Shown here one piece after another: positions 26,429 through 35,158 of a DNA stretch of 62,153 nucleotides; positions within the stretch are counted from its first letter, which is position 1; every line of letters starts with the position of its first letter. The notes beneath the pieces were generated by a model, which was given only the letters and a program-made list of their open reading frames with translations, searched no databases and was not told the origin of the DNA. This DNA comes from CAYSCW01 sp964449165 (lineage in GTDB: Bacteria > Acidobacteriota > Aminicenantia > Aminicenantales > Aminicenantaceae): the NCBI GenBank assembly GCA_964449165.1, contig CAYVAT010000017.1, positions 1 to 62,153 of the forward strand, given 5' to 3'. A program made the position numbers and the translations under genes.

Positions 26429-26898
26429 AAAATAAGGATGAGGATCTTGAAAAATTCGCCCGTGAACTGCAAGAACACATTCTTGAACAAGCTAGAAAGC
26501 AATATTCTGAAGCAGTCATCGACCACTGGCAAAATCCGAGAAACTTCAGAAAAATAGAAGATCCAGACGGGTATGCAAAAGTGAAAGGTTCTTGCGGCGA
26601 CACCATGGAGATGTTTATAAAAATGAGAGAGAACAAAATCTCCGAATGCGGATTCCAAACTGACGGCTGCGCAAGCTCTATTGTTTGTGGAAGTGTTGCC
26701 ACTGAACTTGCCCAGAACAAATCTTTCACTCAAGCTCTGGGGTTTATCAGCACAGATGAGATTCTCAAACGGCTGGGAGGCTTGCCAGAATCTGATGTCC
26801 ACTGTGCTCAACTGGCAGCAGAGGCTATGAGGCGTGCATTGGCTGATTATCTCTATCAGAGGAAAGCTCCATGGAAAAGGCATTACAGGAGAACTTAA
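26425..26898 (+). CDS. IscU/NifU-like iron-sulfur cluster scaffold
   Basis: A 157-residue scaffold with all three cluster ligands: C57 in GSCGDT (with the stabilising Asp59), C82 in DGCASS and C127 in DVHCAQL. HWQNPRNF near 34 is the IscU start signature. C75 and C88 are extra. The N-terminal 28 residues are a charged helix not typical of the family. It overlaps the aminotransferase stop and is followed by a ferredoxin. No IscS/SufS is present in the window. Confidence 0.9.
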   Translation: MKNKDEDLEKFARELQEHILEQARKQYSEAVIDHWQNPRNFRKIEDPDGYAKVKGSCGDTMEMFIKMRENKISECGFQTDGCASSIVCGSVATELAQNKSFTQALGFISTDEILKRLGGLPESDVHCAQLAAEAMRRALADYLYQRKAPWKRHYRRT

Positions 26899-26993
26899 GT
26901 CTAAAATGATTCATAAAAAGATATATCCAGATTTTCAAAGCCTTCGGAAGAGATCGGAAATTAGGCACAAAGCAGATTCATTTTCTTGAGAAC

Positions 26994-27431
26994 ATGTCTG
27001 TATTTATTAGTATTGAAAAATGTGTAGGCTGTGGCCTTTGCGTTTCAGCATGTCCAGCTCAGGCGATATCTATCATCGAGAAAAAAGCCCTTATCGACCA
27101 AAGCAGGTGCAATGAATGCCTCCAATGTCGGGATGAATGTCCAACCAATGCCATTTATCAAACATCTGAGAAAGAAATCTCTGTTGCAGAGAGGCAGAAT
27201 TCAGAGCCTTACTATCTCCCTCACACTTCTTCTCAATCCAACCAAGTCTTGGAAGCATTTAAAAGAAAACAAAGAACATCGAATAGGGACGGAAGATTAT
27301 TAGATAGAATTAGAGAAGTTGCAAACAACTTTTTTCAACCTGATTCATCCTTTGGCCGAAGAAGAAGATTAAGAAAAAGGGGACACCAGGGCCAGAGAAG
27401 AGGACCCAGAGGCGGCAGATTCAGGCATTAA
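26994..27431 (+). CDS. 2[4Fe-4S] ferredoxin with basic Gly/Arg tail
   Basis: A 145-residue protein. Two complete cluster motifs are seen (C10, C13, C16, C20 and C39, C42, C45, C49). A ~50-residue linker follows, then an Arg-rich end (GRRRRLRKRGHQGQRRGPRG). A ferredoxin with such a tail is unusual; the tail could bind acidic partners or nucleic acid. The region upstream has only a weak ribosome-binding site. Confidence 0.85.
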   Translation: MSVFISIEKCVGCGLCVSACPAQAISIIEKKALIDQSRCNECLQCRDECPTNAIYQTSEKEISVAERQNSEPYYLPHTSSQSNQVLEAFKRKQRTSNRDGRLLDRIREVANNFFQPDSSFGRRRRLRKRGHQGQRRGPRGGRFRH

Positions 27432-27516
27432 CTCATCATTCCTGATCTGGATAGATGATGCATGAAGAACAGCCTGTATTTATAAAGGTGACATCACAGC
27501 TATTGCAGGAATAGAT

Positions 27517-28074
27517 ATGGATAGTGATGTTAGAACTTGGTTGGAAACAGATGGTGTGGAATTCTTCAAGTCTATTGGCATGAAAAAGGGACAGATTGTA
27601 TTGGACTTTGGTTGTGGAGAAGGTCATTATGCCGTGCCAGCTGCGAAGCTTATAGGAAAGAAGGGCAAATTATACGCGGTAGATAAAGATGAGCAAGCCT
27701 TAGATAGATTGATACAGATTACAAAAGAAAATAATATAAAAAATATAGAAGTTATTAAAGAGGAATCAAATATTCCTCTGGAAGATAATTCGATAGATTT
27801 CATTCTGTGTTACGATGTTGTCCATTATTTAAAAGACAGAAAAATCATTTATCATGAATTCTATAGAGTTTCGAGACCAGAAGGAGTTTTTTCTCTTTAC
27901 CCAAAGCATCACAAAAATGACTATCCTTTAATGGAATTAGCTCACATGAAATTGGAGGATATAATAAAAGAAGCCAAAGAAGCAGGGTTTTCTTTGCACG
28001 ATAAATTTTTAAAAAAGCTTATTCACGATGATTACTACAATGAGGGATATATACTGAATTTTAGAAAGGATTAA
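27517..28074 (+). CDS. class I SAM-dependent methyltransferase
   Basis: A 185-residue protein with motif I VLDFGCGEGHYA (about 28-39), AVDKDEQAL (about 53) and a PLEDNSIDFIL region. It lies in an AT-rich, poorly annotated section after the ferredoxin. The relation to the redox array is by strand only. The substrate is unknown. Its stop is two bases before the next start. Confidence 0.82.
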   Translation: MDSDVRTWLETDGVEFFKSIGMKKGQIVLDFGCGEGHYAVPAAKLIGKKGKLYAVDKDEQALDRLIQITKENNIKNIEVIKEESNIPLEDNSIDFILCYDVVHYLKDRKIIYHEFYRVSRPEGVFSLYPKHHKNDYPLMELAHMKLEDIIKEAKEAGFSLHDKFLKKLIHDDYYNEGYILNFRKD

Positions 28075-28076
28075 TC

Positions 28077-28634
28077 ATGGAAATCTCTAAGTGGGAGAGA
28101 GAAATTAAAATGGAACGAGAACAAAAGGATATGTTTTTTGCTGAACATTTTCAGTCTCCCATTCCTTTTGAAGAACGCAGCAGGTTTAAAGAGCTGGATT
28201 ATTATCCACCTAATCCAGATTATTGTTTTGAATTAGAACTTCATGAGCACAGCGAGAAGAAAAGATTGCAGATAGAAGATACTAGCGGCAACATGAGAGA
28301 TTTTATTCGTTGGGGGGAATTCCGCTTTAAAGTAGGAAATGAAGAATGTAAACTTCAGGCTTATAAAGCCAATCCCTTAGAAGAGAGATTATTTATTCCT
28401 TTCCGCGACGTTACCAGCGGCAAACAGACATATGGAGCAGGACGATATTTGGATTTACTGCCAGATGAACATCTCACGCGAGAAGGGAAATGGATACTGG
28501 ATTTAAACAGGGCTTATAATCCTTGGTGTGCTTACAATAAAAATTATATATGTCCCTTTGTCCCTCCTGAAAACTGGCTTAAGGTTGAAGTGACAGCAGG
28601 CGAGAAAGCGTTTTCCCTGAAAAAAGAAGCATAG
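28077..28634 (+). CDS. DUF1684 family protein
   Basis: A 185-residue protein with DUF1684 signatures: FFAEHFQSPIPFEERSRFKELDYYPPN at the start, FIPFRDVTSGKQTYGAGRYLDL in the middle (about 102-123) and DLNRAYNPWCAYNKNYICP (about 141-159), ending PPENWLKVEV. The family is widespread but of unknown function; some suspect a metal or small-ligand fold. No export signal is seen. Confidence 0.85.
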   Translation: MEISKWEREIKMEREQKDMFFAEHFQSPIPFEERSRFKELDYYPPNPDYCFELELHEHSEKKRLQIEDTSGNMRDFIRWGEFRFKVGNEECKLQAYKANPLEERLFIPFRDVTSGKQTYGAGRYLDLLPDEHLTREGKWILDLNRAYNPWCAYNKNYICPFVPPENWLKVEVTAGEKAFSLKKEA

Positions 28635-28748
28635 AGAAAATATGATGGCCATAACGTCTCTGAGGAATAGATTAGCTGAATTGTCGAACAAGAAACAGTA
28701 ATGAAGCTGGGTGGAGATATCCAGCTGAAGATAAAAAGGTAAATTTTT

Positions 28749-29237
28749 ATGAATTTCGAGTTGAAACAGATTGGCATTATTCGAACACCATACACTGATA
28801 AGGCAGCTTATCAGCCCATAGATGATGATAAGGGTGAATTCCGTATTGTAATTGACCCTTCGTATGCTGAAGGGCTTCGTGAACTGGAGCTTTTCCGTTA
28901 TATCTATGTGATCTACTACATGCATAAGATAAAGCGCAAAGAATCAATGACCGTAGTCCCTCCATGGACTGGGAACATGAAAGTAGGCCTGTTTGCAAGC
29001 AGATCACCAGTACGTCCTAATCCAATAGGAATCAGCATTGTCCGGGTGAAGCGAATAATCAAAAACCAGGTCTTTACATCAGGCTTAGACGTTCTTGATG
29101 GGACTCCTCTGATTGATATCAAACCTTATATAAAGGATCTTGATTCTAAGTGTGACGCAGACTACGGATGGATAGAAAAATTAGAAGACCTAGAACATCT
29201 GTCTTTACATATAAAAGGTATCCCTCATGATTACTGA
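28749..29237 (+). CDS. trmO: tRNA (N6-threonylcarbamoyladenosine37-N6)-methyltransferase TrmO
   Basis: A 162-residue TsaA/TrmO protein. The motif RSPVRPNPIGIS (about 85-95) and DVLDGTPLIDIKPY (about 117-130) are diagnostic. The enzyme methylates t6A37 in tRNAs using SAM. TrmO-like proteins are also found beside radical SAM and metal genes in anaerobes. There is no obvious operon mate: the nearest genes are 58 bases or more away. Confidence 0.9.
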   Translation: MNFELKQIGIIRTPYTDKAAYQPIDDDKGEFRIVIDPSYAEGLRELELFRYIYVIYYMHKIKRKESMTVVPPWTGNMKVGLFASRSPVRPNPIGISIVRVKRIIKNQVFTSGLDVLDGTPLIDIKPYIKDLDSKCDADYGWIEKLEDLEHLSLHIKGIPHDY

Positions 29238-29295
29238 GAAAAGGCGAATAGATGCAATTTTTTATATAAGTATAGACTATAGGCAAGGGAAATAA

Positions 29296-29985
29296 ATGGG
29301 CGGTTATTATCCAGAATCAAAGGTTGAAACGAATGGATTTATGGCAGCGCATTACGACGCCTTACTGGGTCTTGCGACTATCGGTAGATATCCCTCACTT
29401 ATAAAAAAATCCATTAGATTGATGGAAATTGAACCTGCAGACAGAATCCTTGATTTAGGGACAGGCACGGGCAGGAATGCTTGTTTAATGGCGAAATATC
29501 TTTCGGAAAAAGGAAGATTAATCGGGATTGATATTTCCCAAGCGATGATTTCCCAGTTTAAGAGAAAGTGTGCCAATTTTCCCAATGTTAAAATTATCCA
29601 TGCAAGGGTTGACAAATCTTTGCCTTTCAAAAAAAAGTTTGACAAGGTTTTTATTTCTTTTGTGCTCCATGGATTTCCACAGAATGTTAGAGAAACAATT
29701 GTAAAGGGTGCTTTTGAGGTGCTGAAAATTAATGGGAGTTTGTATATTTTGGATTACAATGAATTCTCTTTTAATGCGGCACCTTTTTATTTGAAGGTTC
29801 CTTTTAAACTCATAGAATGTCCCTATGCTTTTGATTTTATCGAGCGAGATTGGAAGCAGATACTGATAAATCATAATTTCGCTGACTTTGAAGAGTTTTT
29901 CTTCTTCAAAGATTACGTAAGATTATTAAAAGCCAAAAAATTGGATGTCACAAAAATTATATTTCAGAATATGAAGGAAAAATAA
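29296..29985 (+). CDS. class I SAM-dependent methyltransferase (UbiE-like)
   Basis: A 229-residue protein with motif I ILDLGTGTGRNA (about 52-63), GIDISQAM (about 77) and a KVFISFVLHGFP core. It is the third methyltransferase gene of the window. The AAGG 8 bases before ATG supports the start. The substrate is unknown. Confidence 0.83.
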   Translation: MGGYYPESKVETNGFMAAHYDALLGLATIGRYPSLIKKSIRLMEIEPADRILDLGTGTGRNACLMAKYLSEKGRLIGIDISQAMISQFKRKCANFPNVKIIHARVDKSLPFKKKFDKVFISFVLHGFPQNVRETIVKGAFEVLKINGSLYILDYNEFSFNAAPFYLKVPFKLIECPYAFDFIERDWKQILINHNFADFEEFFFFKDYVRLLKAKKLDVTKIIFQNMKEK

Positions 29986-30026
29986 AGAATATTTGATTTT
30001 TGCCAGAATTAACAGGAGAAAAGAGG

Positions 30027-31886
30027 ATGTTACCGTTTAAAAACCAATTCATTTTTGCCCCTATTAAAACAGGTTATAGCGACGGAAGTGGGGTCGTCAC
30101 CAAAAGGCATCTTGCTTTTTATAAAAGAAGATCCCTCTATTTAGGCGCGGTTATTCCTGAACCTTTTTATCTGGACAGAGGCCTGAGGGAACTGCCCACA
30201 CAGATGGGGATTGACGATGATAGCAAGATAGAAGGATTGAAAAAATTAGTAGATTCCATTCACCAGTCAGGAACGAAAGCCATTGTCCACCTCAATCATC
30301 CGGGAAGGATGGCAAATCCTAACATTCCGGGCAATTATTTTCTCTCCTCAACAGATAAGCCCTGTGAAAATGGAGGAGCGGCGCCAATAAGAATGTCTAG
30401 AGAAGAGATGAAGAACGTCGTTAATCTCTTTGTAGAAGGGGCAGTGAGAGCTGAGAAAGCTGACTTCGATATCATAGAGATTCAATTCGGGCATGGTTAT
30501 CTCATGGCTCAGTTTATTTCGCCTTTTGTTAATGACAGAACCGATGAATTTGGGGGAAATTTCGAGAGCAGGATAAGGTTTCCTCTGGAAATTCTGCAGG
30601 CCGTCATGGGTTCTGTGAATCTACCGCTAATTGTCAGAATAAGTGGTGATGAAATGATTCCCGATGGCATAAAATTGCCAGAGATGATAGAACTCTCCAA
30701 ACTTCTTGAGAAAAAAGGAGTGAGGGCCATACATATATCTGCTGGGACTGTCTGTTCTACACCGCCCTGGCTCTTCCAGCATATGTTTGTTCCAAAAGGA
30801 AAAACCTGGGAAATGGCAAAAAGGATTAAAAAGGAGATAAATATTCCGGCAATATTTGTGGGACGGATAAATAGTCTTGAGGATATTGAGAAATTGAGAA
30901 AAGAATATTCAGCTGATTATATGGCCATTGGAAGAGCCTTGGTGGCAGATCCAGACTTTGTTGGCAAGTATCTTGCAGAAGTTGAAGAGCCGATAAGGCC
31001 CTGTTTGGCATGTGTGGAAGGATGTCTGGGAGGTGTGAAATCAGGACAGGGACTCCAGTGTCTTGTGAATCCAAAAGCAGGAAGAGAAACTGAAACCCTT
31101 GAGCTTGCAAAACAACCTGAAAAGTACGCTGTGGTAGGAGGAGGCTTAGCGGGAATGCAAGCTGCCATAACTTTAAGGAAAAAAGGACATGAGGTTGACT
31201 TGTATGAAAAGGATACTCTAGGTGGGCAGTTTAATTTTGCTCCTTTGACTCCTAATAAGAAATCAATGTCAAAACTCATCTCCTATTTTATAGATGAATT
31301 GAAGAATACAAAAGTGAATATAATTTTTAAAGAGGCCACAAAGTCAGATCTTATCTCCAAATATGAAGGGATTATATTGGCCACTGGTTCTAAGCCAGCA
31401 GTGCCGTCTATACCCGGATTAGATAAATTTTACTGGGCTGATATCCTGTTGGAGGAGAATTTGCCTGAAAATAAAAAAGTATTGATTATCGGAGGTGGGC
31501 TTATTGGAGTTGATATCGCCACTGCTTTAATTCCTAGAAACAATGAAGTAATCATTGTTAAACGAACAACTGATTTCGGCGAGGATATGGAAACAATTGC
31601 CAAGATACTTTCCCTCAAGATGATGAAAGAAAAAGGGACTGTATTTAGCGATCATACGCATATTAAAAGGATTGAAGGAAGGACTGTTTATGCTGAAAAA
31701 AGCGGAAGCAACATTCGTTTTGATGATATAGATGTCATGGTTGTTTCCACCAGTATGACAAGCTATAACCCCCTGGAGAAGGAGTTAAAGGGGAAAATGC
31801 CCGTTTACGTTATAGGAGATGCTAAGAGAGTTGGGAATGCCCAGGATGCCATTAGGGACGGTTATGAAACAGCAAAAGCATTATAA
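30027..31886 (+). CDS. Old-Yellow-Enzyme-type NAD(P)H:flavin oxidoreductase with Fe-S cluster and NAD/FAD domain
   Basis: About 619 residues from the ATG at 30027 (AGGAG plus AGAGG upstream; a TTG at 30000 is the alternative). An FMN TIM barrel covers residues 1-330, followed by the [4Fe-4S] motif C-x2-C-x3-C (CLACVEGC) and a fourth Cys 11 residues later. FAD- (GGGLAGM, about 370) and NAD-binding (GGGLIGVD, about 487) Rossmann domains complete the layout. It is typical of 2,4-dienoyl-CoA reductase and bile acid/enoate reductases, which reduce activated double bonds. The natural substrate is unknown. Confidence 0.9.
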   Translation: MLPFKNQFIFAPIKTGYSDGSGVVTKRHLAFYKRRSLYLGAVIPEPFYLDRGLRELPTQMGIDDDSKIEGLKKLVDSIHQSGTKAIVHLNHPGRMANPNIPGNYFLSSTDKPCENGGAAPIRMSREEMKNVVNLFVEGAVRAEKADFDIIEIQFGHGYLMAQFISPFVNDRTDEFGGNFESRIRFPLEILQAVMGSVNLPLIVRISGDEMIPDGIKLPEMIELSKLLEKKGVRAIHISAGTVCSTPPWLFQHMFVPKGKTWEMAKRIKKEINIPAIFVGRINSLEDIEKLRKEYSADYMAIGRALVADPDFVGKYLAEVEEPIRPCLACVEGCLGGVKSGQGLQCLVNPKAGRETETLELAKQPEKYAVVGGGLAGMQAAITLRKKGHEVDLYEKDTLGGQFNFAPLTPNKKSMSKLISYFIDELKNTKVNIIFKEATKSDLISKYEGIILATGSKPAVPSIPGLDKFYWADILLEENLPENKKVLIIGGGLIGVDIATALIPRNNEVIIVKRTTDFGEDMETIAKILSLKMMKEKGTVFSDHTHIKRIEGRTVYAEKSGSNIRFDDIDVMVVSTSMTSYNPLEKELKGKMPVYVIGDAKRVGNAQDAIRDGYETAKAL

Positions 31887-32054
31887 CCAATTCAGGAAAG
31901 CATCTTTAGTACCCTCTAATACATTGGACTTTAAGTGAAACTGCCTAACGGTCTTTGGAGATAAAATATAACAAGGAAATTATTTTTAATAGAAAGACGG
32001 ATATAAAAGGCTGTCAATAAAGATTTTGGCGTAAATACAAAAAAGCAAGATCAA

Positions 32055-32804
32055 ATGGAAATGTTAACACTACTAACCATGTGCTTGCTTATTGGTTTTT
32101 CAGCTGGGCTTATGAGCGGGATGTTCGGAATAGGTGGTGGCTCTGTAAGAACACCTTTGCTTTATTTTGCAGGATTGCCCCTGCTAAGTGCTTTTGGAAT
32201 AAATTTATTGGTCATACCATTTTCTTCTCTCGTAGGAGCCATAAGTCATAGAAAGAATATAGATTGGAAATTCGCTCCACATATGGTGATTGGTGGAACT
32301 TTTGGCTCGCTAACAGGTGCATTTTTAGCAGGTATTATACCAACCCTATCCCTCGCAATTATCTTTGTCATTGTTTCCATCATAACTGTATTGGGAATCT
32401 ATTTGGATAGAGTCATTCCAAATGTTGCCCAAAAAATTAGGCCAAATGCGAAGGCTATTGTCGGTGGAACATTTTTTCTTAACTTGCTTACAGGTATGAG
32501 AGGAGGCAGCGGAGGCTCTTTGTTCCCTCCTTTTTTAAGGACAATGAGATTTAATATGCACAAAGCAATAGCCACATCCTTATTTGCAACCATTTTTACT
32601 GCCACTGCAGGGATGATTATCTATTGGTATAGAGGAGATATAATATTGTTGCCTGCTTTGGCTGTAATTCTAGGATCTATTAGTGGAGCAAGAATAGGGA
32701 GTTTATTATCACTTAAAACAAAGCCCATATGGTTGGAATTTGGACTTTCAATATTTGTTATAATTCTTGCGCTCGCAATAGTATATAAAGCTCTTTCACG
32801 ATAA
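32055..32804 (+). CDS. TSUP family (TauE/SafE) sulfite/organosulfonate-type exporter
   Basis: A 249-residue inner-membrane protein with about eight helices. Both internal repeats carry the family's Gly-rich loops: GMFGIGGGSVRTPLL (about 22) and MRGGSGGSLFPPFL (about 149). Transport of sulfur anions fits the thiol-redox genes downstream, but the substrate is not determined by sequence. Confidence 0.88.
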   Translation: MEMLTLLTMCLLIGFSAGLMSGMFGIGGGSVRTPLLYFAGLPLLSAFGINLLVIPFSSLVGAISHRKNIDWKFAPHMVIGGTFGSLTGAFLAGIIPTLSLAIIFVIVSIITVLGIYLDRVIPNVAQKIRPNAKAIVGGTFFLNLLTGMRGGSGGSLFPPFLRTMRFNMHKAIATSLFATIFTATAGMIIYWYRGDIILLPALAVILGSISGARIGSLLSLKTKPIWLEFGLSIFVIILALAIVYKALSR

Positions 32805-32828
32805 TTATAAATTACATGGAATGACAAA

Positions 32829-32933
32829 GTGATCAAAGAAATACTTATCGAACTCAAGAGGCACGCTCCATTCACGGCACCAGCGTTAAATAAACCTGTG
32901 GGATCAGTAATATATTTCGATCTCGACCATTAG
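32829..32933 (+). pseudogene. truncated duplicate of the start of the 36072 membrane-protein gene
   Basis: The bases 32830-32878 are identical over 49 positions to 36073-36121, the first 16 codons of the 36072-36740 gene. Here they open with GTG, read MIKEILIELKRHAPFT, run in frame into unrelated residues and stop at 32933. It is therefore a broken 5' copy of that gene. The following text to 33020 carries no gene I recognise. Confidence 0.8.
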
Positions 32934-33044
32934 GCATGTTACACCACGGAAGGGAAATGGATTTTCAGTCCGACTTTTAATGACATCATCTGCCAATTAG
33001 TTGGATTCTGTTGAGATAAAAGAATTTAATTTAATGGAGGCATT

Positions 33045-33572
33045 ATGAGCAAGGTTATAGAAGTCACTGACCAAACCTTTGAGCAAGAAGTTCTTAATTC
33101 AGACGTACCCACTGAAGTGGATTTTTGGGCGCCTTGGTGCGGACCATGTCAGATTGTATCCCCTATATATGATAGTCTTTCAGAAAAATATGGGAATTTT
33201 AAATTCTGCAAGATCAACGTAGATGAGAATCCTGAAACAGCAAAAAAATATCAGATCATGAGTATACCTATGCAGATGTTCTTTGCCAACGGCGAGAAAG
33301 TCGATGAACTGCTCGGAGCAGTTCCTGAACAAATGATCAGGTCAAAAGTTGATGATGTTATCCAGAGATTTCCAACTGACGAGAGAGGTAGACTGAAGGT
33401 TATACTCTCATCTTGGATTAAGCACAACAAACAGCATAGCGTCAAATTCAGAAAATGGACGCAAAAAGTAGAGAAGGTGAAAAACGATGCCATTTACAAA
33501 AGTGTATTAAACGCAGCAAGCGAAATGGAAAAGGTAAATGAAAATTTATTCCAATTATGGAATGAATTATAA
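33045..33572 (+). CDS. thioredoxin with C-terminal helical extension
   Basis: A 175-residue protein. Residues 1-105 are a canonical thioredoxin with FWAPWCGPC (C32, C35) and cis-Pro (SIPMQ, about 75). The last 70 residues form a charged helical extension unusual for thioredoxin, which may be a partner-binding arm. A strong GGAGG precedes the ATG at 33045. It is one of four thioredoxin-fold genes in 10 kb. Confidence 0.9.
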   Translation: MSKVIEVTDQTFEQEVLNSDVPTEVDFWAPWCGPCQIVSPIYDSLSEKYGNFKFCKINVDENPETAKKYQIMSIPMQMFFANGEKVDELLGAVPEQMIRSKVDDVIQRFPTDERGRLKVILSSWIKHNKQHSVKFRKWTQKVEKVKNDAIYKSVLNAASEMEKVNENLFQLWNEL

Positions 33573-33681
33573 AAATTTCATTGATGAATGAATTGGATAA
33601 TTTTTTTTAAGGAATTTGACCAATAGCTTTTACACTAATATTAACAGATCTTCAGCCAATGATAAGAAATAAAATAATACG

Positions 33682-34902
33682 GTGAAATTAAACGAACAGA
33701 TATCAAAACATAATTACTATTCATTTTTATGGCATGCTGTGTTTCTTGCATTGGCAATAAATTTCATGGATGTGGACACAATCATTCCGGCCATGATGGT
33801 TGATGCAGGGGGCAGCTCGATTCAGCTTGGAATATTGACATCAATTATGCTTGGAGGAACAAGATTTGCGCAACTATTTTTTGCTCCATTCTTGAGTAAT
33901 AAGCCTTCAAAGAAAGACTATTTACTAGGCGGAATTAACGCTCGTATTTTCGCTCTCGGCGGAATGGCTCTGTTATTTTATTTTTCATTTCACATTAATA
34001 ATAATTTTATCATCTGGACCATCTTCATTTTGATTTCACTGTTTTCATTGAGCGGTGCCTTTGCAAACATCAATTATGTGGACATCTTGGGGAAATCCGT
34101 TTTAAAAGAAAAGAGAAAGGCATTTTTTTCCGTCAAACAGGTCATTTCAAGTACTGTAGTCTTTCTGTCAGCCTTCATTGCCAAGAGTGTATTGTCAAGA
34201 TATGCTTACCCTATAAATTATGCCACATTATTCCTTATCGCTGCTGTGCTACTCGGAATTGCGTCCTTTGGATTTTGGAAAATTAAGGAGATCCCAGCGT
34301 CCTATTCCAAAATTGAAGGACTGATGAGATTCAGAGACATCTTTATTCAACTCACCAGTACCAATAAAAAATTGAGAAATTATTTGTTTTTAATAAACAC
34401 TCAGGGAATCAGCATTGTTTTGATGCCCTTCTTAATTCTTTATGCCAAGAGAACATTTGCTACAGGAAGTCAGGACATCGGCAATTTTTTAATTCTAAAG
34501 GTGATCGGCAGTATTTTAATTGGTAGCATAATTTTTTATTACTCCCAAAAAATAAAATATCAACACATGTTGTACATCACCTCCATTATTGCAATACTGA
34601 TTCCTTTAATTATTTTAATGATGCCAGGATCTATACTTTTCCCTTATATCTTCCTTGTTGGCGGAGTCGTTTTTACCATTCATAGGATTTCAATGAGCGG
34701 GATATTATTGGAAGTCACGAATAATGAGAATAGGGCATTATATACTGGATTATCCGGTGCGGGCTCCATTTCCCCTGTCGTATTTCCATTTATAGGCGGC
34801 TGGCTAATAACTGAATTTGGATTTAATCTGTTTTTTGTACTATTTATTGCAGTTATTTTCTCATCATTCTATTTTATCTGGAAAATCAATTGTAAAAAGT
34901 GA
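33682..34902 (+). CDS. MFS transporter
   Basis: A 406-residue protein starting at a GTG, with 12 hydrophobic segments and MFS-like organisation (a conserved charged pattern after helix 2, FLSNKPSKKDYLLG). The substrate is unknown. It is set in AT-rich sequence between thioredoxin genes. Confidence 0.8.
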   Translation: MKLNEQISKHNYYSFLWHAVFLALAINFMDVDTIIPAMMVDAGGSSIQLGILTSIMLGGTRFAQLFFAPFLSNKPSKKDYLLGGINARIFALGGMALLFYFSFHINNNFIIWTIFILISLFSLSGAFANINYVDILGKSVLKEKRKAFFSVKQVISSTVVFLSAFIAKSVLSRYAYPINYATLFLIAAVLLGIASFGFWKIKEIPASYSKIEGLMRFRDIFIQLTSTNKKLRNYLFLINTQGISIVLMPFLILYAKRTFATGSQDIGNFLILKVIGSILIGSIIFYYSQKIKYQHMLYITSIIAILIPLIILMMPGSILFPYIFLVGGVVFTIHRISMSGILLEVTNNENRALYTGLSGAGSISPVVFPFIGGWLITEFGFNLFFVLFIAVIFSSFYFIWKINCKK

Positions 34903-35158
34903 ACTCAAAAACAGATAAATATATCCTGACTCAGGTGTTGAATTAAACGCTTTTCGGCAAAAAAAATAACAAGGCTGCAAGAGAGAGGAATAAAGATCTT
35001 CTTTTAGGAAAGGAGATACACAAGAAGTACTGATTGAAGTCACCAAGGATTTATGAAATGATCGAAGTCAAAAAGAAAAGGATCGTCAAAAAAAGGTTAA
35101 AAAGATATAAAATGTGAGTTTGAACTAAAATTTACCAATTAATATTGAGGTGAGTACA

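Noticed and set aside
35058..35117. 19-codon Lys/Arg-rich frame before the thioredoxin-glutaredoxin gene
   Set aside because: Too short and lysine-biased because of poly-A; nothing supports translation.
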